Shown here: one piece after another, positions 1 through 12,100 of the stretch
Layout: every line of letters begins with the position of its first letter
Position numbering within the stretch: position 1 is the stretch's first letter
Origin: Arachis hypogaea
Taxonomy: Eukaryota; Streptophyta; Magnoliopsida; Fabales; Fabaceae
Length of the DNA: 64,000 nt
Direction of reading: 5' to 3'
Assembly: GCF_003086295.3 (NCBI RefSeq)
Contig: NC_092044.1
Span: forward strand, 68,887,213 to 68,951,212
The notes under the pieces: generated by a model
The model's database searches: none
Seen by the model: the letters and a program-made list of their open reading frames with translations, nothing else
Told to the model about the DNA's origin: nothing
Program-made: the position numbers and the translations under genes

Positions 1-214
1 TCCCCCATTCCTCTCATAGCCAATAACATGACACTTAATTGCAACTCCTAGGGAAGACGACCCGGGACTTAAAACTCCCGGTTATTTGGTTTGAATTGTG
101 ACATCCTTTAGATTGACATTTGATTATGAGAATTCATTGTTGGTTTGGACTATGCTACTAACAAATTGATTCTTGTTTTGATTGATTCTAACCCGGCAAT
201 AATTCTCGTCATCA
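1..214 (+). mobile_element. LTR tail (element X), 3' end only
   Basis: This is the last part of a long terminal repeat whose start lies left of the window. It resembles the end of the LTR of element B (about 12060-12267): a GGGAGACGACCC-like block, a short hairpin, a 'GGTTTGGACTATGCT'-like stretch and a terminal CATCA. The sequence after 214 is not a primer-binding site but the gag-protease linker of an Athila-like element. So X probably inserted into element Z and this is its right-hand LTR; the following GTACT would be one copy of the target duplication, which cannot be verified here. Confidence 0.7.
62..81 (+). other. U5-region hairpin of LTR X
   Basis: A perfect 6-bp stem, CCGGGA pairing with TCCCGG around an 8-nt A-rich loop, lies about 130 bases before the LTR end. 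Hairpins at the same place, with other stem sequences, occur in the LTRs of B, D, E, F, H and I. Confidence 0.6.
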
Positions 215-370
215 GTACTCTTGGCGTTGAACGCTAGGAAGGGGGCAGCAAGGGCGTTGAACGCCCAAGCAGGGGTGATCAGACACATGCAAGTGCTAAT
301 AACACCCTTCCTAAGCAAGCCAATAACCCCCTTTCCAATACTGTAGGCTCTCAACCTACATCAACTAAGG

Positions 371-1135
371 TTGATGAGTACAAAACCAAGATGCCATTTC
401 CCCAGAAGCTCTGTCAAGCAGAAAAGGATAAACAGTTTGCCTGCTTTTGAAGAAATCAAGATTCATTTTGAAGAAGCTCTTGAACAGATACCTTCTTATG
501 CTAAGTTAATGAAAGACATATTAAGTCATAAGAAGTATTGGAGAGAGGTAGAAACAGTCCTCCTCAATGAAGAATGCAGTGCAGTAATCCATAAGAACTT
601 AGCAGAGAAACTTCAGCATCCTGGGAGCTTCATGATACCATGCACCCTAGGGGACGCCTGTATAAGGACAACCCTATATGATCTTGGAGCAAGCATTAAC
701 CTAATGCCTGCATCGTTAATAAAGCAGCTCTGCTTAACTCAAGAAGTCAAGCCAACCCGCATATGCCTTCAGTTTGCTGATGGCTCTATCAAGTTTCCAC
801 TAGCTGTGGTAGAAGACATGATTATTAGGGTTGGACCCTTTGCTTTCCCCACAGACTTCATGGTGCTAGAAATGGATGAGCACAAAAATGCATCCATCAT
901 TTTAGGAAGACTATTCCTAGCCACAGGACGGACACTCATTGACATTCAAAAAGGGGAAGTAACCCTGGGAGTCAATGAGGATGAATTCGTGCTGAATGCT
1001 GTTAAAGCTATGCAGCATCCAAACACCCCAGAGGAATGTATGAGCATTGATATCATTGATTCCCTAGTGGAAGAAGTGAATATAATCAAGAGACTCAAAG
1101 AAAAACTGAAGGACATCCTTTATGATGTCGAGTGA
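371..1135 (+). pseudogene. Retrotransposon aspartic protease region (Z)
   Basis: The frame encodes the end of the gag-protease linker and a retropepsin-like protease, which would mature the Gag-Pol polyprotein. The catalytic motif reads YDLGAS at about residues 103-108, with Asp104 present; Athila-like proteases typically have D-[LI]-G rather than the retroviral D-T-G. A second typical block, IILGRLFLATG, lies near residues 176-186. The linker upstream (215-450) is readable in another frame, so a frameshift lies near 450 and the listed start at 371 is probably not a biological initiation site. The linker also holds two GGCGTTGAACGC palindromes within coding sequence. As a unit it is a relic. 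Confidence 0.8.
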
Positions 1136-1334
1136 ACCTCCTAAACTCGAGCTCAAGCCGTTACCATCATCCTTGAAATATGCATTTCTAGGAGATGGGG
1201 ATACTTATCCTATGATTATAAGCTCTGCTTTAGAACCACAGGAAGAAGAAGCACTGATCCTAGTGCTAAAGGTGCACAGGATAGCTCTTGGGTGAACCTT
1301 AAGTGACCTTAAAGGCATTAGTCCAACCCGATGC

Positions 1335-2690
1335 ATGCACAAAATCTGGCTGGAAGATGACGCTAAACCTGTGGTACAATTACAAAGGCGACTGAATCCA
1401 ACTATGAAGGAAGTAGTGCAAAAGAAAGTCACAAAACTCAGGGAAGCTAGGATTATTTATCCTATTTCGGACAGCCCCTGGGTAAAACCTGTCCAAGTTG
1501 TACCCAAGAAGGGAGGAATGGCAGTAGTTCACAATGAAAAAAATAAACTGATTCCCATCGGAATAGTTACAGGGTGGCGTATGTGTATTGATTACAAGAG
1601 ACTCAATAACGCCACAAGAAAGGATCATTTTCCTTTACCATTCATAGACCAGATGCTAGAGAGGCTAGAAGGGCATGCATTTAATTGATTCTTGGATGGT
1701 TATTCCGGTTGCAATCAAATTGTAGTAGATCCACAGGATCAAGAAAAGACAACATTCACATGCCCATATGGAGTGTTTGCTTATAGGATAATGCCATTTG
1801 GCTTATGCAATAAACCTGCCACTTTTCAGAGGTGTATGCTCTCCATTTTTTTTGATCTGGTGGGGAAGTTCCTTGAAGTATTCATGGATGAATTCTCTAT
1901 CTTCAGAGATTCATTTGAATCTTACCTTGACCATCTAGCCCTAGTTCTGAAATGTTGCTAAGAAACAAACCTAATTTTAAACTAGGAAAAATGTCACTTC
2001 ATGGTAACTGAAGGAATTGTTCTTGGACATTGAATTTCAGAAAAAGCGATAGAGGTTGATTAAGCTAAGGTGGAAGTAATTGAGCGATTACCACCACCCA
2101 CTAATGCAAAGGCAGTCAGATGTTTCCTGGGACATGCAGGGTTTTACAGAAGGTTCATAAAGGATTTTTCAAAAATTACAAAGCCCCTGTGTAACCTGTT
2201 GACTACTGACACTCCATTTGTTTTTGACAAGGAGTGCCTGCATGCCTTTGAAACTCTGAAAGCCAAGCTTATCACTGTACCCATTATTTCTGCACCCAAC
2301 TAGGACTTGCCATTCAAACTGATGTGTGATGCTAGTGACCATGCAATTAGCGCCGTCCTGGGGCAGAGACATGATAAGTTCCTACATGTCATTTATTACG
2401 CTAGTCGTGTTCTAAATGACGCACAGAAGAACTATACTACCACAGAGAAGGAACTACTCGTGGTGGTTTATGCCATTAACAAGTTCAGATCTTATTTAAT
2501 AGGGTCTATGGTCATTGTATACACTAACCATGCTGCTCTCAAGTATCTTCTCACCAAGTAGGATTCTAAGCCAAGGCTGATAAGATGGGTACTACTCCTG
2601 TAAGAGTTTGATTTAGAAATCAGAGGCAGAAAAAGGTTAGAGAACCAAGTGGTAGACTACTTATCTCAGATTAAGCCAGTAGCAGAGACT
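1335..2690 (+). pseudogene. Reverse transcriptase and RNase H (Z, decayed)
   Basis: Reverse transcriptase and RNase H would copy element RNA into DNA in the cytoplasmic particle. Athila-type landmarks are visible in order: LNPTMKEVVQK, PVQVVPKKGG, GWRMCIDYKRLN, FPLPFIDQMLERL, YGVFAYRIMPFGLCN, then the thumb FLGHAGFYRRFIKDFSK and the RNase H blocks MCDASDHAISAVLGQ and YTTTEKELL. The catalytic pair is damaged: the expected MDD reads MDE near 1883-1891. Stops occur near 1686, 1959, 2301 and 2559 and elsewhere, and several replace codons normally for Trp or Gln. The frame itself is preserved. No functional product is possible. Confidence 0.85.
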
Positions 2691-3171
2691 GCGCTTCCCT
2701 CTACTCAGGTATCTGAAACATTTCCTGATGAGCAACTCTTTGCAATTCGAATAGCCCCTTGGTTTGTAGAGATTGCAAACTACAAAGCCATAAGGTTTAT
2801 CCCCACAAAATATAGTAGACAGTAAGTTCGAAAACTCATGCATGATGCAAAGTACTACTTGTGGGATGAACCATACCTCTTCAAAAGATGCTTGGATGGT
2901 ATAACCTGCCAGTGTGTGTCTGAAGAGGAAGCATAGATGATCCTATGGCATTGCCATAGCTCAGAATATGGAGGACACTTTGGAGGTCTTCCTCACAGTC
3001 ACGACGTGCCTCAAGAAGGGATCCTGGAGATTGAGCTGTTTGATGTGTGGGGAATAGATTTCACGGGGCCTTTCACACCTTCATTTTTGAATACCTACAT
3101 TCTTGTGGCAGTGGACTACGTGTCTAAGTGGGTTGAGGCAATCGCATCACCCATCAATGATACAAGAGTGG
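2691..3171 (+). pseudogene. Integrase N-terminal part, with internal deletion (Z)
   Basis: The region holds the pre-integrase segment (APWFVEIANYKA), the start of the HHCC zinc domain ([15 protein letters not shown]) and the first catalytic block ([14 protein letters not shown]) with its Asp. Compared with the better copy in element D (19044-19450), everything between GGHFGG and the LPHSHD block is missing, about 100 bases, which removes the two zinc-binding cysteines while keeping the frame. The core then runs into LTR fragment Y at 3172, so the second Asp and the Glu of the DDE triad are absent. Confidence 0.75.
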
Positions 3172-3411
3172 TGATGAGTGGATATTTTATACGCTTTTTG
3201 GCATCATTTTCATATACTTTTCAGTATATTTTGTTTATGTTTTATTATATTTTTATAGGTTTTAGTGTAAAATTTACATTTTCGAATTCTACTTCAAGAT
3301 TGTGTGTTATACAGTGATTTCAGGTATTTTCTGGCTGAAATTGAGGAGCTTGAGCAAAAGTATGATTCAGACACAGAGAAAGAACTGCAGATGCTGTCAA
3401 GATCTGACCTC
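3172..3411 (+). mobile_element. 5' part of an LTR (element Y), F/I type
   Basis: The sequence starts TGATGAGTGGATATTTTAT and matches the first ~240 bases of the LTRs of I (62035 onward) and, in reverse, F (ending at 43810): 'TTTCAGGTATTTTCTGGCTG', then a block naming a 'CTGATGCTGT...TCTGACCTC' run. It interrupts the integrase of Z and is itself interrupted at 3412 by element A. The rest of Y must lie to the right of the window. Confidence 0.75.
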
Positions 3412-4951
3412 TTATAAACCCCAATTTTGTGGATTATCTTGAGCTTAATTTGGGAGATTTTGTCAACTTATCTCACATTTATTCAATGAAATAGTATGGT
3501 TTTGTAATTCTCCTGTAAGTTATGCTTAAGAGTGAAAACATGCTTTTTAGGCCTTTAATTTGCAAATTTTAATTCACTTTAATTCCATTCGATGCCTTGA
3601 TGTGTTTGTTGAATGATTTCAGGTTCATAAGGCAAGTATTGGATGGAAGAAGTGAAGAGAAAAGCATGAAAGTGGAGAATTCATGAAGAAATGAGCATTT
3701 GGATAATTGAGGGTCACGCGCACGCGTCATCCACGCGTACGTGTGAGTTGAAGATTTGCAAGCCACACGCACGTGTCACCCATGCGTACGCGTGAGGAGG
3801 GATTTTGGCCAGCGACGTCCACGCGTCACCCATGCGTACGCGTGACGCTGATCACGTGACTTCATTAAAGTGAATTTGCTGGGGGTGATTTTTGAGATGC
3901 CCAAGCCCAAATCCAACTCATTCCTAAGGCTATTTCATGCAGAATTCAAGCTTGGACAAAGGAGTGGAGCAATTAGTTTTAGGTTAGCATCATGTAGGTT
4001 GGTTTTCTAGAGAGAGAAGCTCCATCTTCTCTCTAGAACTAGGGTTCTTAGGGTTAATTTCTAGTTCTCGTTTTATTTTCTTTACAATTTCTTGTTCTAA
4101 TACTTTAATTCTCTTAGTTTGTAGTGTTAAGTTTCGTTTTATGCCTCTCTTTAGTTTTATGGATGCTCATGTTGGATTTGGATTCCTTTTAATGCAATTT
4201 CATGTTTGATGTTCTTTTAGTGTTGATTTGAGATGCTATTGTTAATATCTTGCATTGGGTAGTAGTAGATTTTATTATTCTTGCAATTTTACCGTGCTTT
4301 CATTTATGCCTTCCAAGTGTTTGATAAAATGCTTGGTTGGATGTTAGAGTAGATTTTCAAGCATTCTTGGCTTGGAAAGATAAATTGTGCAATCTTGAGT
4401 CATTAATACCCAATTTAGATTGGTGATCTAGAGTTGTTAGTTAATATTGTTTCCATTGACTGTAATCTCTTACTAATTTAATTAGTGAGTTGATTAGGAC
4501 TTTCGGATTGAGATTATTTGACTTTCTCTCATGGAATATAACTTTATACCTTCTTCCAACATTGGAGATGACGAAATAAGATAAATTCTTGTTAATCATT
4601 GTTATGATTAGTGACTAGGATAGAAAGCCTTAATTTTCAATCCTTCATGAATGTCTCTTTTCATTAATTTCTTTCTTTAATTATTTGCTTTACTTTTCTT
4701 GTCATTTATTTTATTGCCCTTTACCAAATCAAACCCCCTTGTTCCTTTATAGCCAATAATTGATCACTTCATTCCAATTTCTTGTGAGACGACCTGAGAA
4801 TTGAATAGTTCGGTTATTTTCATTGGGGCTTGTACTTGTGACAACCAAAATGTTTAAAATTTGATTCGAGTATTGTTAGTTAGTTGGGAACTATACTACC
4901 AACGTAACTATTTTGCGTGAAATTCCTAACCATACGAAAATGCTTACATCA
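3412..4951 (+). repeat. 5' LTR of element A
   Basis: It begins TTATAAACCCC (a decayed TGATAAACCC, compare 9975) and ends TTACATCA just before the primer site. The first ~590 bases match 9975-10562, the surviving part of the 3' LTR. A CpG-rich palindrome cluster lies at 3712-3855 and an AGACGACC-type U5 block near 4787. The U5 hairpin of related LTRs is only partly preserved here (about 4793-4813). Confidence 0.85.
3712..3855 (+). repeat. CpG-rich palindrome cluster in LTR A
   Basis: Several copies of CACGCGTACGCGTG-like palindromes are separated by unique spacers, ending with GCTGATCACGTGAC. The same cluster is found in the 3' LTR copy (10275-10410), and related clusters lie inside A (7040-7310) and in the LTRs of E. 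Confidence 0.75.
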
Positions 4952-4957
4952 AATTTT

Positions 4958-4975
4958 TGGTGCCGTTGCCAGGGA
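4958..4975 (+). other. Primer-binding site, tRNA-Asp type, decayed (A)
   Basis: TGGTGCCGTTGCCAGGGA differs at two positions from TGGCGCCGTTGCCGGGGA, the 18-mer seen in E, H and I, which is complementary to the 3' end of plant tRNA-Asp. It lies 6 bases after the LTR end. Both changes are transitions at CpG or C/G sites. Confidence 0.8.
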
Positions 4976-5103
4976 GTTGTAATGGTGTTATGTTATTGGC
5001 TATTGTATATATGTTAATATGCTTCTTTGTTAGTTTTTGCTTGCTTTAGGAGTTAATTTTTGTTAGTCCTTATTAGTATTTGTTTATATTTTCTCTTGTC
5101 ACT

Positions 5104-6779
5104 ATGAATTCTCATCACTTTGGCTATGAGTTTGGTTACAATTACGTTGTAGGGAATGGAAACTTCAAGCATTTGATCAACCTTCGTGGCAACAACCCCC
5201 ACCAATGTACTGTGAGCAATGACCACTCCAAGATGCATACCAATCTAATGTGTGTGGTGACCCTCATTGTGGTTGTCAACCACAATTACCATATGCATAT
5301 GAACCACCTCCCTAACATAACTTTGAGCCACCATACTCACTAGCCCTATACCACCATTCGCCTCCATATGATCCTAACACATATCCACCATACCAACCAC
5401 CATATGAACCATACCTAGAACCACCACATTTTCAATACCAATACTCCCAAGAACCACAATTTCCATATACACCACCTCAAGACTTTCACCAAGAAGATAC
5501 ACCTTCCAACTACAATACCTTTCCCCCAAACAATGAACCCTCTCTTCCACCACGACCTTGATTGGACCAATCTTTCCAACCCCTAATGCAAGGGCAACAA
5601 GAACTTCTAGCTAGGTGTCTAAAGCAAGAAGAAGAGCAAGAGATGCTAGGGTAATTGGTGGCTAGTTTGACCGAAGTGATGAACGACATAGTATCATTGT
5701 GCTTAAGTATCCAAGCCATTCCCATTGTTGAATGTGGAGGATTAGTTGAGGAGCACAATGAGATGGGGAATTTGGAACTTCAAGGGAAAGAGGAGGAGTT
5801 GAAGCAAGAATTGCAATAAGAGGAGGAGCTAGAGATAATTGAAGCAAAGGAAGTGGTTGAAGATTTGGGAGATGTTGAGTGCAAGAAAGAATCTCAAGTT
5901 GAAGAGCCTTCTTCCATAGAGCTTGAAAAAGATGTTGAGGAGGCTAGTACACAACCTCCAAGGCACAATGTGATTGAAGAATTGGAAGAAGAGGGGCAAG
6001 CACCAAGTCCCCCTATTTATGATGATTCTGCATTAACATGTGATCCTTTTGAACTTGATGGATACTCCCCCATTGTGCTTGGAATCGATGATGAGGTAGA
6101 TTTCACTAAACCTCCTATCTATGATTTGAGTGATGGGGAAGAGCTTGAAGACATTGGTGAAGAAGAATATGAACTTGAGGAAGCTTGGCAAGGGGTAGAG
6201 GTTGAAGAGCCTTGCCAAGTGGTGGAAGCCCCTAGAAGAGGATGGACGGGAGTGAAAAGTGCCTTATCAAGATCATTGGGAACTCCTCCACCTGAGTCAC
6301 CATCCAATCCTTCATTCGAGTGGGTAAAACTTCTAACTCTTAGCTTTATTATCCCATTTGAATTTGGCTTGCTTGAAACAGATGGCCAACTTAGGGCGTT
6401 TTGTGGAGTTAAGTGTAAGAGGAGGATGTTTAGTGGTTGGCGTTGTAAATCTAGGCTCATTATGGTTGAAGTTTCAAAGACTAGATACAAGGGCTGGTGT
6501 AGTGCTCAATTAGATGGGTCTAGGAGGATCGTTTGGTGCCTTCATGAGAATTTTGTTTGTTTACCACCCAGAGGGAATCAGCATAATCAACTTGAAGATG
6601 GGTGTGAAAATAAAGCATGGGATCCCGGATTACAAGAGGAGGATCAATGTTGGGAGCCCATGGTTTCTGAAGAACTCCATCAAAGCTTGGATATATTAAT
6701 TTTAAATGATGGAACTTATTGGAAGTCCAAGCATTGGTGGATGTTCAAGGATGGGTTCAAGCACAAGCCACCTGGATGA
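5104..6779 (+). pseudogene. ORF1 of the non-autonomous A/E family (unknown function)
   Basis: I do not recognise a known domain. The product would start MNSHHFGYEFG, pass through a Pro/Tyr-rich segment (PPYEPYLEPP, about 5350-5520), a Glu/Gln-rich probable coiled-coil (QGQQELLARCLKQEEEQ), a long acidic stretch (open 5853-6779) and a C-terminal block, FEWVKLLTLSF then GLLETDGQLRAFCG. Element E encodes the same order of blocks (26992-28569, minus), including NSHPSRFEFG and GLLETDDQLRAHCG, so this is a real family protein. In A there is a frameshift between about 5340 and 5350 and stops near 5560, 5653 and 5817, each where Gln or Arg is expected. It sits where gag would be, so a structural or RNA-binding role is a guess. 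Confidence 0.7.
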
Positions 6780-6830
6780 AGAGGAGCCCCCCATAAGTCC
6801 AACTTTAAGAAAATAAAAAAAAAATTGCTA

Positions 6831-6848
6831 GGTGGGAGGCACCCCACC
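6831..6848 (+). other. Post-ORF hairpin (A)
   Basis: GGTGGG-AGGCAC-CCCACC forms a 6-bp stem with a 6-nt loop, about 50 bases after the ORF1 stop. Matching hairpins sit after ORF1 or pol in D, E, F and H. In D and H the second base pair is T-A instead of G-C, a compensated change. Confidence 0.65.
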
Positions 6849-8411
6849 ATGGTAACATCTTTCCCTTTTCCTTTTTGTAAATATTGGTACAAACTAGTTC
6901 AATTTCATGTTTTGTTTAGTTAGTTGAGTCTATTTAGGAGTTTAGTAGGTTGAATAAGGTTTTATGGTATTTTTTTAGCTGTTTGGAGGTTTGGAATGAT
7001 TGGTTTGGTGCCAAAATTTGGAAAAATTTTGAAAAATAGTGCACCATGCCATGCGTACGCATGACTCCAAGTTTTACACGCGTACGCATGGATCCAAAAT
7101 TTTCACCTCCCATACAAATTCCAGAGGGTTGTGCGAGTTTTAGGTTAGAATTGTGCCTTTTGCACTAAATTCACCCACGCGTACGCGTGACCCACGCATA
7201 CGCGTCGCCTCTCTGAATAACCCATCATGCATACCTGTGACTCATGCGTACGTATCACGCCCATTTCATCTATCCATGCTTACGCGTCACTCCACGCGTA
7301 CACGTGGACTGCCCTGTTCACCCACCTCGATTTCTTCTATTCTTTCCATTTCCCTCCTTCTTCTTTCTTCTCTTCTTTTCTTTCCACCCATCAACCATCA
7401 TCCAACACAACCAAACACCATTTACCACCATTTCTTTTAGTTAGTTAATTAGATAGTTATTTAGTTAGTTGAATTTTTGTTATTTTTTCTATTTTTCATT
7501 ATAAGTGTTGGATTATTAATTTTGTTTGCTGTTTATTGCTGCTTAGTATTAACTGATGCTATTTTAGCATAATGGTTTTTTATTGTCATTCTTGGAGTCC
7601 CTTGTTGACGTTATATTTGGTTACCTGGTTTTGAGTTTTCATGTTGAACATTTGTGAATGCCAAAGTACATGTGCCGTTGCCTTCAAGCTTTCTAAATCT
7701 TTCGGATTGCGTGTTTTGGCCACCATGCATTCATCATCCATTGTTTGGCAATTGTACATTATCAATGTAATTTTTGTTAGGTGATGCTTGTTTATAATTT
7801 ACCTTTATTGACACCACCTATTTCATGCATTGAAATTTTGGAATTGTGGAATTGGATCGAAAGCTTACCTAGTAATATATTTTTGAGCTTTATAAAGTTT
7901 TGCAGACCATGCTTGCTATGTGATTGATTTTCACTTCTATCTTCTTTTCCTAAGTTCCATAGCATCCATGTGTTCCACTTCTATATCACTTAGGTGTTCC
8001 AACAATTGCAATATATGTCATTATTTGATGTGTGAGCTCTACATTTTATTTGGTTCATTAAGTTTACTTACACATCAATCAATGTGCATTCATTATCCAA
8101 TTCACAATTGCTTGAATGCTTTCATGCTTCTTCACTACATGTTTGTATCTTAACCTACAAGTCTTTTAAAGTATCTCAAGCACACTAGAATGAGTGAATT
8201 GCACCCTTCTTTTGTGTAATTGTGACATGGCTTTTAAATACTAGGGTGTGAGTTCTAAACCGTGCGCAAACATAGAACTCACACACTTATTTTTCATCAA
8301 TGTCACACTAATTCACTCACCTGATTCTAGTGATTTACCTCACTCCAACAATTTACGCTTCCTTGCTTTTGTATTTTCTCATTTTACGGTGTTATTTTCT
8401 ATTTTTCATGA
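6849..8411 (+). other. Noncoding middle of element A
   Basis: I see no gene here. At 7040-7310 there is a cluster of CACGCGTACGCGTGA-type palindromes, followed by a C/T-rich stretch (7320-7440) and AT-rich sequence. A 17-base inverted match, TGTGAGTTCTA with TAGAACTCACA, lies at about 8248-8284. The short Ser/Pro/Phe-rich open frames at 7153-7448 fall in low-complexity sequence and are not convincing. Confidence 0.6.
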
Positions 8412-8486
8412 ATGATGTATCATAAGCAAAAGAGGAAGCGGGAGAAAGAACATGCAGCAAGGACGATGCAAACTTTTAAGTATTAG
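8412..8486 (+). pseudogene. Possible remnant of ORF2 start (A)
   Basis: A short frame begins MMYHKQKRKREKEHAARTM and stops after 24 codons. Its basic N-terminus and its place between the palindrome cluster and the 3' untranslated part resemble the start of ORF2/ORF3 in E and F, so it may be all that is left of that gene. The match is short and the call is tentative. Confidence 0.3.
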
Positions 8487-9974
8487 GAGGTCGTCCGACC
8501 AGTCAGCATTTTTGGGAGACAATTTCTAATCACAATACTTTTGTATTTCATTTTTAGGTCTTTTAGGAATTTTTAGATGCATTTTCTAATTTTAAATATA
8601 TATATAATAAACTTTGTCAAAATAATGAAAATTTTCAAGAATCTTGTTTATAGGGCACCCCAATTAATTGAAAAAAACATTTTTTTAGAACTTGCTTGAA
8701 ATATATATTGTGGAACATGATTTTTGAGCTAAGAACACAAGCATGTGAGTTTTGAGCCTAATTGTGTGGTTACATCATATAACCACTTATTTTCATTCTT
8801 GTGTGCATTATTCTCTTTCTATGATTGCAATCTTTGATTTGTTTGATTCTATATGTCCATTATTTTGTTTATAGATGCACTTATATGATTGAGGGCATTG
8901 TTTCAATTAGCTCACTTACCCAAATAGCCTTACCTTTTATCTTCCATTGTTAGCCAACTTTGAGCCTATGCCAAACCCATTTGTTCTTAATTTTAGCACA
9001 TTACAATAAATGTCCATTGTTTGGATCTTTGATTAGCTTAGGCTAGTGAGAGTGTTTATCATTTAATTGTGGGAGAGTTGGGAACATTGGTTGAGATAAA
9101 AGTGTACTTTTGTATTTTTATTGAAAATATTAGAAATTAGGTACATACCCATGTATTAATTGAATGCAAAATCATATGCATTGATACTTTTGTATATACT
9201 TTATTGCAAAAAGAAAAAAAATAGATATTAAAAATAAAGAAAAATATATATCAAAAGAGAAAAAAATAGAAAAAGAAAGAAACAAAAAAGCAATAAAAAG
9301 GGGACAAAATGTCCCAATATAAAGTTCAATAAAAATCAATGCATATGTGTGCTGGTCAAAAAGAGAATGCATGAGTGTGTGAAAAAGTGAAGAATGGGTA
9401 GTTAGGTTAGCATTTAAATTGTATAGGTTGTCATAGGTTAGGTGGGAAGTTTAAGTTAATCAAAGATTCAACTTCTAGTCCTACTTAACCAAATGGAATC
9501 CTACCTTGACTCTAGCCCCATTACAACTTATGGGAAAGTCCTCATGATATTTGTATGCATGCATGAAATAATTGTTGATTGTTAGATGAAAAATAAATCT
9601 TGGAAAGCATGATTAAGGGTGAATTGAGTGAATAAACCCTATACACTTTAGCGACTAGAGCGGATACACATCCGGTGAGGATTCGATTGCTCAATTACAT
9701 GTTTTCACCTATGATTATCTCCTTCTTGCAAGTTTGTAAAATCTTTTAATAACTCAACTCAATTGTATGTTGATTTGATTGCTATTGTTTAAGGCCTTGT
9801 ACTTATATATGTATTCTTTGAAGTTGATTTATTTTGACCAAGTAGTTGCATTCATTTTGATAGTTGCATGTAGATAGGTTGCACTCAGGTAGTTGCATTG
9901 AATAAATGTTGATACCCTTTGCTTCTTTCTTGAGTTTAGCATTAGGACATGTTTGGTTTAAGTGTAGGGAGGTT
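8487..9974 (+). other. 3' untranslated part and polypurine tract of A
   Basis: AT-rich noncoding sequence with no gene. It ends with the purine-rich TTTAAGTGTAGGGAGGTT directly before the 3' LTR start TGATAAACCC, the expected plus-strand primer. Its A-rich middle (9190-9310) is low complexity. Confidence 0.7.
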
Positions 9975-10562
9975 TGATAAACCCTAATTTTGTGGTTTAT
10001 CTTGTGCTTAATTTTGGGGATTTTATCAACTTGTCTCACATTTATTCAATGAAATAGCATAGTTTTGTAATACTCCTGGAATTTGTGCTTAAGAGTAAAA
10101 ACATGCTTTTTAGGCCTATAATTTGCTAATTTTAATACACTTTAATTCCATTCAATGCCTTGATGTATTTGTTGAGTGATTTCAGGTTTATAAGGCAAGT
10201 ATTGGATGGAAGAAGTGAAGAGAAAAGCATGCAAAGTGGAGAATTCATGAAAAAATGAGCATTTGGAGAATTGAGGGCCACGCGCACGCATCATCCACGC
10301 GTACACGTGAGTTGAAGATTTGCAAGCCACGTCCACGCATCACCCATGGGTACGCGTGAGGAGGGATTTTGGCAAGCGAGGCGCATGCTTGACGCTGATC
10401 ACGTGACGTCATTAAAGTGAATTCACTGGGGGCGAGTTCTGAGCTGCCCAAGCCCAAACCAACTCATTCCTAAGGCTATTTCATGCAGAATTCAAGCTTG
10501 GACAAAGAGGGAAGCAATTAGTTTTAGGTTAGCATCATGTAGCTTAGTTTTCTAGAGAGAGG
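9975..10562 (+). repeat. 3' LTR of element A, cut by B
   Basis: The first 588 bases match the 5' LTR (3412 to about 4010), including the palindrome cluster, where it lacks part of one unit. It stops inside the block TCTAGAGAGAG, which in the 5' LTR continues AAGCTCCATC. Element B starts here. Confidence 0.85.
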
Positions 10563-12100
10563 TGTGATGAATCCATATTTGATGATGATTTTTGGTTAGA
10601 ATTGAATGAATTTCATCACGAAAACTTACACTTATTCCCTTGAATAGCATGCTTTTGAACTTTCCTCCCAAATTGTGCGTGATTATAAAAATATGCTCTC
10701 TTATGCTTAATTTGATCTATTTTATTCCAATTGCCTTCCATTCGATGCCTTGATGTGTTTGTGAGTGATTCCAGGTGTATAAGGTAGAAATGGGTTGGAG
10801 AAAATGGAAGAAGAGCTTGCAAAGTGGAGGAAACATGAAGAATCAAAGGAGATGAGTTCAGAGACGTGTGCGTGCGCACTACCTCTTGTGCATACGCACG
10901 AGAGGCCAAGCAGAGCACGTGGACCATTTCAAGCGCGTCGCGCGTCCAGCCAAGCATCGTCTAGTGTGTGTGCGCACATGAGGTACTTGTGCGTACGCAC
11001 AGGATGGGATTTTTGCAAAGTGTGCGGATGCACATGCCTGTGCATTCAGATAGTTATCCGTGCATGACTTCATTAAAAAGGCATGTGACTCGCGATTTGA
11101 GGGCTTTAGAGGCCCATTTCTGAAGTCTTTTAGCTCATATTAGAAGGGGAATGAAGGACAGAACATAGCATATCATTAGTATAGTTTAGGAGTAGGAGTA
11201 GAAGGTTTTTAGTTTTAGTTTTCTCTATGTTTTTCATCATCTCTACTAGGGTTTCTATTAGGGTTTTATATTCAAGTGCCATTTCCATTTTTGATCTTGG
11301 ATTTTTCTAATTTCATTGTAAGTTTTCTCTTATTATTACTCTTTATAGTTACATTATCATTACTCTTTCTTTTAATTCAAGTTATAGTTCAATTTTACTT
11401 CTCTTTTGCAATTTCAATTTCTTGTTGATGAATTTGGTGTTTGATGTTTGTTCCATGCTTTCTTATGTTATTCTTGTTGATTGAGATCAATTGTTGCTTT
11501 TAATTTCAAGTCTTTTCTTATTTTTCTCATGTTTAAGCTTTTTTCCCACCAAGTGTTTGACAAAATGTCAAACATGGTTTTAGGCTAAATTTTTGTCTCT
11601 TGGCTTGGGTAAAGTGAGCAATTGGGTTCCTAGAGTTGGAATGTCTAACATTTAGTGTCAATTCTTAGATTGTTAATTGTTCTTGTTTCCACTAACGCTA
11701 ATTTGTTGCTAAGGTAATTAGCAAGCAATTTAGCATTTGTGGGTTAAGAACACTTATGCTCATTTAACTTACCTTCCGATGTGAGGGTTAATCAAGTGAG
11801 ACTAATCCATCATAATTGTAATAGTTGTGGTTCCAGCAAGGAAAGGACCCTTAGCTCACTCCAAGCCAAGACCCTTTTTTATGCTTTCAATCTTTTATAC
11901 ATTACTATGTTAATCTCTTTTATACTTTACTTGTTTATATTACATAGTCGGTTCTTTAATTTCTTTATTAGTTCAATCATTACAATTTTGCATGTTCTTT
12001 TATTGCTTTATATGTTCATTTCTTCATTAACAACCCCTTGATCACTACAACTGGAATTTGCACACTCATTACCCTCAAGTAATTCCTTGGGAGACGACCC

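Larger units (their letters stand above)
215..3171 (+). mobile_element. Athila-like Ty3/gypsy internal fragment (element Z)
   Basis: This is the internal region of an old Athila-like retrotransposon, starting in the gag-protease linker and running through protease, reverse transcriptase, RNase H and part of integrase. From about 1335 to 3171 all coding homology stays in one frame (start mod 3 = 0), interrupted by about ten stops, so decay has been mostly by substitution. Gag and both LTRs are missing. The left edge is LTR tail X and the right edge is LTR fragment Y, which cuts the integrase core. It is the outermost layer of the nest visible here. Confidence 0.85.
3412..10562 (+). mobile_element. 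Non-autonomous LTR retrotransposon A (TGATAAACCC family)
   Basis: The element has a 1540-bp 5' LTR, a decayed tRNA-Asp-type primer site, one long acidic reading frame (ORF1), a noncoding middle with CpG palindromes, a polypurine tract and the first 588 bp of the 3' LTR. No gag, protease, reverse transcriptase or integrase is visible, so it must have used enzymes from another element. The same design and a homologous ORF1 occur in element E. The 3' LTR is cut by element B at about 10563. The probable left target duplication is ACCTC (3407-3411); its partner lies outside the window. Confidence 0.85.
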
